From SIG440 sp045591095 (GTDB taxonomy: Bacteria > Bacillota > Clostridia > Monoglobales > Monoglobaceae), in NCBI GenBank assembly GCA_045591095.1, contig JAZNSF010000008.1:1-48964 (forward strand): 48,964 bases of DNA, in the 5' to 3' direction. This document shows positions 26,208 through 33,503 of the stretch, piece by piece (the first letter of the stretch is position 1; the number at the start of each line of letters is the position of its first letter). Both the position numbers and the translations under genes were made by a program. The notes beneath the pieces are model-generated. The model saw nothing but the letters and a program-made list of their open reading frames with translations. It had not been told where the DNA came from and made no database searches.

Positions 26208-26836
26208 TTTTTCTGTTCCTCCAGCTGATTTCTCATACCGTCCAGAAGCTTTTCTATCTGGGCATTTTTAAACTTGTAGCTTGCTTTGTTTGCAATAAGC
26301 CTTGCACTTATCGGGACGATTGTTTCAAGTACCTCAAGCTGATTTTCCTTTAATGTTGTACCGGTCTCGACAATATCCACAATAACGTCTGAAAGTCCAA
26401 GTATCGGTGCAATTTCGATAGACCCATTAAGATGAATAATGTCAATATCCCGTCCCAAAGATTTGTAATAATCTTTCGCAATCTTGGTAAACTTTGTAGC
26501 AACGCGAAGAGGTCTTTTGCTTGGCTGTCTGAAGTCTGCTTTTCCTGCAACAGCCATACGGCATTTACCTATATCAAGGTCCAAAAGCTCGTATATATCG
26601 GGTCTATATTCAAGCAAAATGTCCTTGCCTGCAACGCCTATGTCTGCCGCGCCATGCTCTACATAAATCGCAACGTCCGACGGCTTAACCCAAAAATACC
26701 GTATCCCCAAATCAGTGTTTTCAAAAATCAGCTTTCGGTTGTTTTCTTTTATTGAAGGGCACTGAAACCCCGCCTTTTCAAACATTTCGTAAACCTTTTC
26801 GCCAAGTCTGCCTTTTGGCAAGGCTATATTAAGCAT
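26204..26836 (-). CDS. hisG: ATP phosphoribosyltransferase, short form
   Basis: HisG catalyses the first step of histidine synthesis. The protein begins LNIALPKGRLGEKVYEMF and includes HGAADIGVAGKDIL and DIVETGTTLKENQL, the PRPP loop. At 210 residues it lacks the regulatory C-terminal domain, so it is the short HisG that works with HisZ, encoded just upstream. The ATG at 26836 overlaps the hisZ stop; a TTG at 26845, 7 nt after AAGGTG, is a possible alternative. Confidence 0.95.
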   Translation of the reverse strand: MLNIALPKGRLGEKVYEMFEKAGFQCPSIKENNRKLIFENTDLGIRYFWVKPSDVAIYVEHGAADIGVAGKDILLEYRPDIYELLDLDIGKCRMAVAGKADFRQPSKRPLRVATKFTKIAKDYYKSLGRDIDIIHLNGSIEIAPILGLSDVIVDIVETGTTLKENQLEVLETIVPISARLIANKASYKFKNAQIEKLLDGMRNQLEEQKK

Positions 26837-27956
26837 TGTCTTCAAGAATCGTCACCTTGCCTTTCTTAAGGTTTGCAATTTGTCTAAAGCGTATCTTGCC
26901 CGGGATACCCCTCTGAGCCATTACACTTTTGCCGGTTTTTCTGATTTTCTTTATCGCCTTGTCCACGTTTTCGACCGGCTCGTCCTTGTCATAAACCAAC
27001 AACATATCCACGTCAAATCCAGCTTCCGTTTTTTCGGTCCAGTTGAGCATATCAAGATACACCGCAAAGCCAATTGCCCTTGAGCTTCGGCCAAGTTTTT
27101 TCATAAGTCTGTCGTACTGACCACCGGAAAGAACACCAGCTGGGATACCGTTTATAAATCCCTTAAATGCCACTCCGCTGTAATATTTCATATTATTAGC
27201 CACCGAAAAATCTATTCTTGCCTTTTTCTCTAAATCATTTGCACTAAGCAGCTTTGAAATCTCTTCCAGCTGAGTAAGTGCTGGTAGAAATCTTTCATCC
27301 TTTAAAAGTTCCTGAAGTCTAGGTATTACCGCCGTTGGATTTCCATAAATAGCCGAAAGCTCTGTCAGAATTTGTTTTTTGTCGTTTTCGATATTTTCTT
27401 TGTCGCATATATCCAAGATAGCCTGCAAATTTTTTTCGCCAAAAGCTGCAATCACACCCGTCTTACCCGAGTCAGATAACCCCGCAATTTCAAGCGCCTT
27501 TTCAATAATCTCCATATGCGAAATATCCAAAATATAATCCTTGTCGATACACTCAAGGCTTTTAGCCGCAAGAAGAACTACTTCGGCAATTGAATAATCG
27601 TCAATATCGCCGATGCACTCAAGCCCTACCTGCATAATTTCCTTTACCTGACCCGTATCACCTGATGTACGGTAAACATTTTCGTTATAATAAACCTTTT
27701 CAACATAGCCCTTTATATCCTTGCTGCTTTTTATAATAGAAAGAGTCACATCGGGTTTTAGCGCCATCAGTTTCCCGTCAGAATCGGTAAAGGTAATGAT
27801 ATTATCTGACACCAAAAAGTCTTTGTTTCTGACATAAAAATCATATTCCTCGAACTTACTCATTTTATATTTGGAAAACCCATAGCTTTGGTAAAGTGTT
27901 CTTAAATTAAATATCGCTTGTTCTTCCTTTTCAAATACCAAATCACTAAAGCTCAT
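26829..27956 (-). CDS. hisZ: ATP phosphoribosyltransferase regulatory subunit
   Basis: HisZ is a histidyl-tRNA-synthetase-like protein without aminoacylation activity that forms the hetero-octameric enzyme with short HisG. Class II motifs are seen: ALKPDVTLSIIKSS (motif 2 region), VYYNENVYRTSGDTGQVKEIMQVGLECIG, and GVLSGGQYDRLMKKLG. Length 375 and position next to short hisG support HisZ rather than HisS. Confidence 0.94.
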   Translation of the reverse strand: MSFSDLVFEKEEQAIFNLRTLYQSYGFSKYKMSKFEEYDFYVRNKDFLVSDNIITFTDSDGKLMALKPDVTLSIIKSSKDIKGYVEKVYYNENVYRTSGDTGQVKEIMQVGLECIGDIDDYSIAEVVLLAAKSLECIDKDYILDISHMEIIEKALEIAGLSDSGKTGVIAAFGEKNLQAILDICDKENIENDKKQILTELSAIYGNPTAVIPRLQELLKDERFLPALTQLEEISKLLSANDLEKKARIDFSVANNMKYYSGVAFKGFINGIPAGVLSGGQYDRLMKKLGRSSRAIGFAVYLDMLNWTEKTEAGFDVDMLLVYDKDEPVENVDKAIKKIRKTGKSVMAQRGIPGKIRFRQIANLKKGKVTILEDNA

Positions 27957-27958
27957 AC

Positions 27959-28243
27959 CTAGTCCTCCATCTTGTCAAGTGCACGCCTATATCCGTCACT
28001 TCCATACACCAGGCACTTGTTTACGCGGCTTATTGTCGCGGTACTTGCACCCGTTATTCTAGAAATTTCAGCATAACTTTTGTTTTTGTTAAGCATTCGC
28101 GCAACCTCAAGACGCTGTGACATATCCTGAATTTCCTTTATGGTGCAAATATCCTCAAAAAAGCTTTTACATTCCTCTATGCACGAAAAGTTAAGTATTG
28201 TTTCAAACAATCTGTCAATCTCAGGCTTTTGAATTTTATTCAT
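27959..28243 (-). CDS. YerC/TrpR-like regulator, probable histidine repressor
   Basis: This 94-residue protein has the TrpR-like helix-turn-helix of the YerC/YecD family: RLEVARMLNKNKSYAEISRI followed by TGASTATISRVNKCL. Its gene heads the his operon, ending 2 nt before hisZ, so it is co-transcribed with its likely targets. YerC-type proteins have been proposed as histidine repressors (HisR) in Firmicutes; the link here is inference from position and family. A candidate palindrome lies in its promoter. Confidence 0.85.
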   Translation of the reverse strand: MNKIQKPEIDRLFETILNFSCIEECKSFFEDICTIKEIQDMSQRLEVARMLNKNKSYAEISRITGASTATISRVNKCLVYGSDGYRRALDKMED

Positions 28244-28274
28244 TTTCTCACATCCTAATCTAAATTACTTTACC

Positions 28275-28303
28275 ATTTTACCACGTTAAAGCGCTAAAGT
28301 CAA
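28275..28303 (-). promoter_or_regulatory. Predicted his-operon promoter with candidate operator
   Basis: On the minus strand TTGACT (28303-28298) and TAAAAT (28280-28275) are 17 nt apart. The 14-bp imperfect palindrome TTTAACGTGGTAAA (28290-28277, 10 of 14 symmetric) spans spacer and -10, where a repressor would block transcription. Confidence 0.75.
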
Positions 28304-28332
28304 TCTTTTTTTTATATTTTTTTTAGAAAGTA

Positions 28333-28361
28333 TTGATTTTTCACATCTTTTGTAGTATACT
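28333..28361 (+). promoter_or_regulatory. Predicted tRNA-Ser promoter
   Basis: TTGATT and TATACT are 17 nt apart, about 14 nt before the tRNA gene. Confidence 0.75.
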
Positions 28362-28374
28362 TAGTTTTGGTCTC

Positions 28375-28466
28375 GGAGAGGTGGTCGAGATGGTTTAAGG
28401 CGCAGCATTGGAAATGCTGTGAACGTTTATAGCGTTCCGTGGGTTCGAATCCCATCCTCTCCTCCA
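28375..28466 (+). tRNA. tRNA-Ser (anticodon GGA)
   Basis: The acceptor stem GGAGAGG pairs with CCTCTCC and CCA is encoded. The anticodon arm is GCATTGGAAATGC with loop TTGGAAA, giving GGA for UCC/UCU serine codons. A long variable arm (GAACGTTTATAGCGTTC region) is typical of tRNA-Ser. The T arm GGGTTCGAATCCC is intact. Confidence 0.96.
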
Positions 28467-28468
28467 AA

Positions 28469-28514
28469 AAACTGAACAATTTGGCTTTAGACAGATTGTT
28501 CAGTTTATTTTTTT
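28469..28514 (+). terminator. Terminator after tRNA-Ser
   Basis: Perfect 12-bp arms (28469-28480 with 28495-28506) are followed by a T-rich tail, starting 3 nt after the encoded CCA. Confidence 0.9.
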
Positions 28515-28534
28515 GCTACCTTGTGATTAAATCA

Positions 28535-28563
28535 TTGACAATTAAAGAATAATAAGGTAATAT
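28535..28563 (+). promoter_or_regulatory. Predicted tetR promoter
   Basis: TTGACA and TAATAT are 17 nt apart. The expected start site falls in the palindrome at 28570-28584. Confidence 0.8.
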
Positions 28564-28569
28564 ATTTTC

Positions 28570-28584
28570 AGCACACCATGTGCT
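28570..28584. promoter_or_regulatory. Candidate TetR-family operator, copy 1
   Basis: AGCACACCATGTGCT has perfect 6-bp arms around CCA and covers the predicted transcription start. It matches the site at 29224-29238 at 12 of 15 positions. Confidence 0.7.
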
Positions 28585-28599
28585 AAAAGGAGGGGTTTT

Positions 28600-29178
28600 G
28601 TGGCCGGTTCTTATGACAAGCTGATTTGCGACGAAATGTCCGAACAGATAATTGAAGCTACCGAAGAATTGACTTTGGTCGAAAAGGCGCATGATATAAA
28701 CGTGCGCAAAGTTTTAAAGCGCCTTAGTATAACAAACCGCGTTTTTTACAATCGCTTTCACAACATCGACGAAGTTCTTGCTATAATTTCCGAAAGGTCG
28801 ATTTTAAAAGTCAGGGACAGCTTGAGATTTCACTTTGATGAAAATCAGGACTTTTTCGAGCAGATAATGACAGAAGTCGAAAAAACCCTTATAATTTCTT
28901 ACGAAACACGGATGAGCTTTGCCCACTATGTATTCGAAAATGATTCTGTTACCAACAGCAACTTCCAGTGGTGGATAACCGAAATCAAGAAGATACTTGA
29001 TTATGCTATTGCTAAGGAATATATAAAAAAGGTTAACACCGATATGACAAGTTATGCAATCTGGTGTTTTATCCGTGGATTTAATACCGACGCCATCGGC
29101 AGAAAACTTTCGCTTGACGAAGCAATACTCCGCTACCGATACGGCTTTAAATTTATTCTAGATGGCCTCAAAAAATAA
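28600..29178 (+). CDS. TetR/AcrR family transcriptional regulator
   Basis: This 192-residue protein has an N-terminal helix-turn-helix (about residues 25-60: DINVRKVLKRLSITNRVFYN followed by RF) and a helical C-terminal ligand domain. The start is GTG after AAGGAGGGG. It precedes an alcohol dehydrogenase and an aldehyde dehydrogenase on the same strand, and the same palindrome lies at its own promoter and before those genes. It therefore probably represses itself and the dehydrogenases; an aldehyde or alcohol inducer is a guess. Confidence 0.85.
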   Translation: MAGSYDKLICDEMSEQIIEATEELTLVEKAHDINVRKVLKRLSITNRVFYNRFHNIDEVLAIISERSILKVRDSLRFHFDENQDFFEQIMTEVEKTLIISYETRMSFAHYVFENDSVTNSNFQWWITEIKKILDYAIAKEYIKKVNTDMTSYAIWCFIRGFNTDAIGRKLSLDEAILRYRYGFKFILDGLKK

Positions 29179-29183
29179 TACGC

Positions 29184-29218
29184 TTTTTAAAATAGAGAGA
29201 TTCTCTCTATTTTAAAAA
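29184..29218. repeat. Perfect 16-bp inverted repeat between tetR and the dehydrogenases
   Basis: Arms 29184-29199 and 29203-29218 are perfectly complementary around ATT. It is AT-rich with no separate T tail, so it could be a weak terminator, an mRNA stability hairpin or a second operator. Confidence 0.75.
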
Positions 29219-29223
29219 TATAC

Positions 29224-29238
29224 AGCACACTGCGTGCT
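29224..29238. promoter_or_regulatory. Candidate TetR-family operator, copy 2
   Basis: AGCACACTGCGTGCT (extended arms CAGCAC/GTGCTG) repeats the palindrome of the tetR promoter, 31 nt before the alcohol dehydrogenase start. Confidence 0.65.
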
Positions 29239-29268
29239 GAAACTCTTTTGACAGAAAGGAAATAGTTT

Positions 29269-30474
29269 ATGTTTTTTATTAAAACACTTTATTGTCGCAC
29301 ATTTCAGGCGGCATTCAGGATGGCTTTGCCGTTTCTTCCGTACAGAGAACCAAAAATCGTAAGTTCCTGCACAGACCTCGGCGAAATATTAAAGAAAGAA
29401 AGAGCGACTTCTGTGCTTGTTGTTACAGATAAAGGAATTATTGGCAGCGGATTGCTGGCACCTGTTGAAAACGCGTTAAAAGGCGCGCTTTTATATTCAG
29501 TTTACAGTGATACACTCCCAAATCCAACTGTTACAAACGTCGAAGATGCACTTAAAATGTACTACGAAAACAAATGCGACGCGATTGTAGCAATCGGGGG
29601 CGGCTCGGCTATGGACTGCGCAAAGGCGGTCGGAGTGCGCGTTGTATACCCCAAAAGAACAGTAAACCAGCTTGGCGGAAAACTAAAGGCATGGCGAAAG
29701 CTCCCTACTTTTATCGCTATCCCGACAACCGCGGGAACAGGAAGTGAAACAACGCTAGCCTCAATGATTACCGATTCTGAGACTCACCACAAATATGCGA
29801 TAATGAGTTTCCCTTTAATTCCGCATTATGCGGTTTTGGATGCATCGCTTACATATTCTCTCCCCCCGCATCTTACAGCATCTACTGGCATGGACGCACT
29901 TACCCATGCAGTTGAAGCATATATTGGCCGCTCTACAACAAAGGAAACAAGGCGCCTTGCTTTGGACGCAACCAAGCTTGTGTTCGAAAATGTTTACAAA
30001 GCATATTCTGACGGAAAAAATCACGAAGCAAGAGAAAATATGCTCCATGCTTCATACAAGGCAGGCATCGCATTTTCAAAATCTTATGTAGGATACATCC
30101 ACGCCCTTGCACATTCGCTCGGCGGACTTTACGGGACACCTCACGGTCTTGCCAACACGGTTATTATGCCGTATGTACTCGAGGCTTACGGCAAAAGGAT
30201 ATATAAAAAGCTTCACCAGCTTAGTGTTTCGGCAGGGATTTCTTTAAAGACAGACTCTTACAAGGTTGGTGCTAAAAAATTTATTGATAGAGTCAAGAAG
30301 CTTAATCAGGATATGTCTATCCCCGAAAAGCTATCGGGTATAAAAAAAGAAGATATTCCCAGTCTTTCAAAGCACGCCGAAAAGGAAGCAAATCCCCTTT
30401 ATCCTGTGCCGAAGCTTATGACAAGAAAAGAGCTTGAAAACTTTTATTATAATTTCGCAGATTGGAGCAACTAA
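29269..30474 (+). CDS. Iron-containing alcohol dehydrogenase
   Basis: This group III Fe-dependent alcohol dehydrogenase (401 residues) interconverts alcohols and aldehydes with NAD(P)H. Motifs are AIGGGSAMDCAKAVG for nucleotide binding, PTTAGTGSETTLASMIT, and the metal ligands in GMDALTHAVEAYIG and HALAHSLGGLYGTPHGLAN. The ATG has AAAGGAAAT before it. It ends 1 nt before the aldehyde dehydrogenase start, so both products are co-made. The substrate cannot be read from the sequence. Confidence 0.93.
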   Translation: MFFIKTLYCRTFQAAFRMALPFLPYREPKIVSSCTDLGEILKKERATSVLVVTDKGIIGSGLLAPVENALKGALLYSVYSDTLPNPTVTNVEDALKMYYENKCDAIVAIGGGSAMDCAKAVGVRVVYPKRTVNQLGGKLKAWRKLPTFIAIPTTAGTGSETTLASMITDSETHHKYAIMSFPLIPHYAVLDASLTYSLPPHLTASTGMDALTHAVEAYIGRSTTKETRRLALDATKLVFENVYKAYSDGKNHEARENMLHASYKAGIAFSKSYVGYIHALAHSLGGLYGTPHGLANTVIMPYVLEAYGKRIYKKLHQLSVSAGISLKTDSYKVGAKKFIDRVKKLNQDMSIPEKLSGIKKEDIPSLSKHAEKEANPLYPVPKLMTRKELENFYYNFADWSN

Positions 30475-30475
30475 A

Positions 30476-31858
30476 ATGACAAATGAACAAATCGGCGCCT
30501 TGCTTGAAAAGCAGAGAGCATATTTTAAAAGCGGAGCTACAATCCCCGTTAAATTCCGCATTAAACAGCTTAAAAAGCTTTATCAAGCCGTAAAAAAATA
30601 TCAAAACGAAGTAAACGATGCACTGAAAGAAGACCTCGGGAAAAGCCATTTTGAAGGTTTTATGTGTGAAAGCGGTCTTGTGCTTTCGGAGATTTCGTAT
30701 ATGATTCGTCATGCAAAAAGATTTGCAAAAAGAAAAACAATTCCAACCCCCATTACCAACTTTGCATCGCACTGTTTCAAGCAGCCTGTACCTTATGGGA
30801 ATACTCTTATTATGAGTCCCTGGAACTATCCTTTCCTTTTGACCATTGACCCGCTTGCAGACAGCATAGCAGCAGGCAACACAGCAATTGTCAAGCCAAG
30901 CGCATACTCAAGTGCAACAAGCAAAATTATAGAGAAAATTATAACCGAGTGTTTTTCGCCCGAATATGTTGCGGTCGTAACAGGCGGCAGAAGCGAAAAC
31001 CAGGCGCTTTTGGAGCAGAAGTTTGATTTTGTCTTCTTTACAGGCAGTCAGGCGGTAGGGAAAGAGGTTCTTCGCAAAACTGCCGAGCATTTGACTCCCG
31101 CTGTTTTAGAGCTTGGCGGAAAAAGCCCCTGCATCGTGGACAAAAGTGCAAATATCAAACTTGCGGCAAAACGAATAGTCTTTGGGAAATACCTGAACTG
31201 CGGTCAGACTTGTGTTGCACCTGACTACATTCTTTGTGAAAGAAGCATAAAAGACAAGTTCGTCAGTGAAGTCGTAAAGCAAATCAAAAAACAATACGGC
31301 GAAAATCCTCTTGAAAACAAAGACTACGGCAAAATAATCAACGAAAAACATTTTGAAAGGCTTTTGGGCCTTATTGACAAAAGCAAAGTCGTCGTCGGCG
31401 GTGAAGCAAACAAAGAAACCCATCAGATTGCGCCAACCGTTATGGATAATGTAACCGAAAGTGATTTGGTCATGGGAGAAGAAATCTTTGGCCCTATCAT
31501 GCCGATACTTACATTTGACAGCTTTGACTCGTTGATTAGCAAGCTTAAAGATAAAGAAAAGCCCCTTGCGCTATACCTCTTTTCAAGTGACAAAAATCAT
31601 ATTAAAAAGGTTACCAAAGAACTTTCTTACGGTGGCGGTTGTATAAACGACGTTGTGGTTCACCTTGCGACAAGCGAAATGGGGTTTGGCGGCGTTGGTG
31701 AAAGCGGCATGGGTTCGTATCATGGCAAAGACGGATTTGATGCTTTCTCGCACTATAAATCCGTTATGGACAAAAAAACATGGCTTGACCTTCCTATGCG
31801 CTATCAACCGTATAAAAACAGGCTTTACGAGATGCTTTTGCATATGTTTTTAAAATAA
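30476..31858 (+). CDS. Aldehyde dehydrogenase, class 3-like
   Basis: This NAD(P)-dependent enzyme oxidises aldehydes to acids. MSPWNYPFLLTIDPLADSIA, LELGGKSPCIVD with the general-base Glu, and CGQTCVAPDYILC with the catalytic Cys are ALDH3-group motifs. The short N-terminus and a hydrophobic tail (RLYEMLLHMFLK) also resemble fatty aldehyde dehydrogenases. I chose ATG 30476 because the in-frame start at 30434 lies in the preceding gene. Together with that alcohol dehydrogenase it suggests alcohol/aldehyde detoxification or oxidation. Confidence 0.93.
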   Translation: MTNEQIGALLEKQRAYFKSGATIPVKFRIKQLKKLYQAVKKYQNEVNDALKEDLGKSHFEGFMCESGLVLSEISYMIRHAKRFAKRKTIPTPITNFASHCFKQPVPYGNTLIMSPWNYPFLLTIDPLADSIAAGNTAIVKPSAYSSATSKIIEKIITECFSPEYVAVVTGGRSENQALLEQKFDFVFFTGSQAVGKEVLRKTAEHLTPAVLELGGKSPCIVDKSANIKLAAKRIVFGKYLNCGQTCVAPDYILCERSIKDKFVSEVVKQIKKQYGENPLENKDYGKIINEKHFERLLGLIDKSKVVVGGEANKETHQIAPTVMDNVTESDLVMGEEIFGPIMPILTFDSFDSLISKLKDKEKPLALYLFSSDKNHIKKVTKELSYGGGCINDVVVHLATSEMGFGGVGESGMGSYHGKDGFDAFSHYKSVMDKKTWLDLPMRYQPYKNRLYEMLLHMFLK

Positions 31859-31885
31859 GCAAAATACCCTACTTTTATTTTAGAC

Positions 31886-31922
31886 AAAAAACAAGGTCAC
31901 TTAATGTGACCTTGTTTTTTTT
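31886..31922. terminator. Bidirectional terminator
   Basis: The stem ACAAGGTCAC/GTGACCTTGT, extended by A and T runs (31887-31900 with 31906-31919), ends both the dehydrogenase operon and the leftward M81-M24-ASRT operon. Confidence 0.92.
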
Positions 31923-31931
31923 GTTTAGTTT

Positions 31932-32297
31932 TTAGAAACCGTATCCAGCAAGGCTGTAATAAGCCATGTTTGTCTGTCTTACGTCAAGTCTTCCGAAACA
32001 AGCGCAAACAGGAACATTAGAAATTACATGGATAGCGTACTGACCAAAAGGAATCTGGAATTGTTCTTTGCCGATGGGCTTATCAAGTCTTAAGCATACA
32101 GTTCTTTCTGCATTAAGGTCAAGAGTAACGTTGTCATAAGCAGGCTTATCTTCAAACAAAAGCTTAATGCGGATTTTAGCATCCTTCTTGCCTACGTTTG
32201 TAATCATCAAAGCCTCATGGCCCTGGAATTCGGGGTTATCACCCTGAGGTGGCAAATCACCGTCACAAAATACCCAATTCTTTTTTCCGTTTTTCAT
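31932..32297 (-). CDS. ASRT-fold protein, copy 1 (sensory rhodopsin transducer family)
   Basis: This 121-residue protein matches my recollection of Anabaena sensory rhodopsin transducer (ASRT): NWVFCDGDLPP...PEFQGHEALMITN, then ERTVCLRLD and SNVPVCACFGRLDVRQ. ASRT is a small beta-sandwich that tetramerises; homologues without rhodopsin exist and have unclear, perhaps sugar- or ligand-binding, roles. Here there is no rhodopsin. It follows an M24 gene by 17 nt in an operon with an M81 hydrolase. The sequence ends NMAYYSLAGYGF, nearly the same as in copy 2 at 37799-38170. Confidence 0.8.
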   Translation of the reverse strand: MKNGKKNWVFCDGDLPPQGDNPEFQGHEALMITNVGKKDAKIRIKLLFEDKPAYDNVTLDLNAERTVCLRLDKPIGKEQFQIPFGQYAIHVISNVPVCACFGRLDVRQTNMAYYSLAGYGF

Positions 32298-32314
32298 AAT
32301 TTTTTACTCCTTTA

Positions 32315-33487
32315 CTATTTAACGTAGTTGAAAAGTTCTTCTTCGAACTCGGGGCAAAGTGGCTCGGGTCCGTTTTCTGTAATTACATAACATGTCTCAA
32401 CACGAAGACCGTTGAGTGTGGGATGACCAAAGAAGCTTACGTCAACGTTAACGATCATGTTCTTCTCGAGTGCATCTTCACTGTTAGGGCCAAAGAATGG
32501 AGCCTCTGCTTCCATAAGACCCATTGTATGAGCAAATGGGCAAACTATGTACTTGAGGTATCCGCCCTTTTCGTAAAGAACTCTGCCTGCAGCATCGATT
32601 TCCTTACCGGTCTTGCCGATTCTGAGGTTGTCTTTTACATCACGCATAACCTCGATCATATCAACAAGGCACTTTCTCTGCTCGGGTGTGTATTCGCCGC
32701 TTACGGGAACGGTGTGCCCGAATGTTCCGGCATAACCGTTGATACGGGGGGCAATACCAAGCATTACCATTTCGCCGTTTTCCATAACTTTGTTTGTAGC
32801 TGTAGGAACAACCGCATTTGAACGAACACCACTGCCAACGATTGTCTGGTAAGCAAAACCATTTGCACCGTTTGCGCGGCAAACCGCTTCACCTGCTGCT
32901 GCAACTTCGTATTCCTTGTTGCCAGCCTTTACCTTTTCCATCATTGCTTTGTATGCATCGTAGCAAAGTCTTGTAGCAGTTCTTGCCTGCTCTACTTCCC
33001 AGTCGCTCTTTATGTATCTGAACTTGAGGTAATCATCTGTAAGGTCAACAACTTCACAGCCGTCAAAGCCCTTTACAAGGTCCTGATGAACTGCATAAGG
33101 CATATCGTTTGTACCTACAAGACCAACCTTCTTGATTGGGAATTTTTTGCTGAGCTCTGCAAAAAGCTCTTCAAATCCGATGATTGTTGCAAGAGGATAT
33201 TCCTCGTCCGGAACCATGAACACCTTGAAGCATCTGGTGTCGTGGATAGCAGATGACTGCTTTGCAAAAGGTTCGCTCTCGGGTCCGCCAAGAAGCATTG
33301 CTGTACCATCTCTGCCGATAAGAACAGCACCCTTTTCGAACTGACCTACCCAGCCGGTAAGGTACCAGCCGTTAGCAACGTTAAGCTCGTCAAAGTAGAT
33401 AACTGCGATATCAGTATCCTTCTCGTTAAGAAGCTTAACTACTTTATCAATTCTCTTTTTTGTTTCTTCCTGATTGTAGTATGACAT
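32315..33487 (-). CDS. M24 family (creatinase/prolidase fold) protein, copy 1
   Basis: The 390-residue protein has a creatinase-type N-terminal domain (about 1-155) and a pita-bread domain (about 160-390). Of the five usual metal ligands, His320 in AHTMGLMEAEAP and Glu364 in LRVETCYVIT are kept. The two Asp residues expected in the DxG...GY..D..R region are replaced (MLGIAPRINGYAGTFGHT, around 242-258), and the third acidic site reads IVNVDVSF (Asp349). It may therefore be a metal-independent hydrolase, as creatinase is. The start is ATG 33487 with AAAGGAG; longer readings run into the M81 gene. Confidence 0.88.
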   Translation of the reverse strand: MSYYNQEETKKRIDKVVKLLNEKDTDIAVIYFDELNVANGWYLTGWVGQFEKGAVLIGRDGTAMLLGGPESEPFAKQSSAIHDTRCFKVFMVPDEEYPLATIIGFEELFAELSKKFPIKKVGLVGTNDMPYAVHQDLVKGFDGCEVVDLTDDYLKFRYIKSDWEVEQARTATRLCYDAYKAMMEKVKAGNKEYEVAAAGEAVCRANGANGFAYQTIVGSGVRSNAVVPTATNKVMENGEMVMLGIAPRINGYAGTFGHTVPVSGEYTPEQRKCLVDMIEVMRDVKDNLRIGKTGKEIDAAGRVLYEKGGYLKYIVCPFAHTMGLMEAEAPFFGPNSEDALEKNMIVNVDVSFFGHPTLNGLRVETCYVITENGPEPLCPEFEEELFNYVK

Positions 33488-33503
33488 TTTACACTTCTCC
33501 TTT

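Noticed and set aside
31932..32297. Light sensing through a rhodopsin-ASRT pair
   Set aside because: No retinal protein is encoded in the window and the gene sits with hydrolases; only the small partner fold is present.
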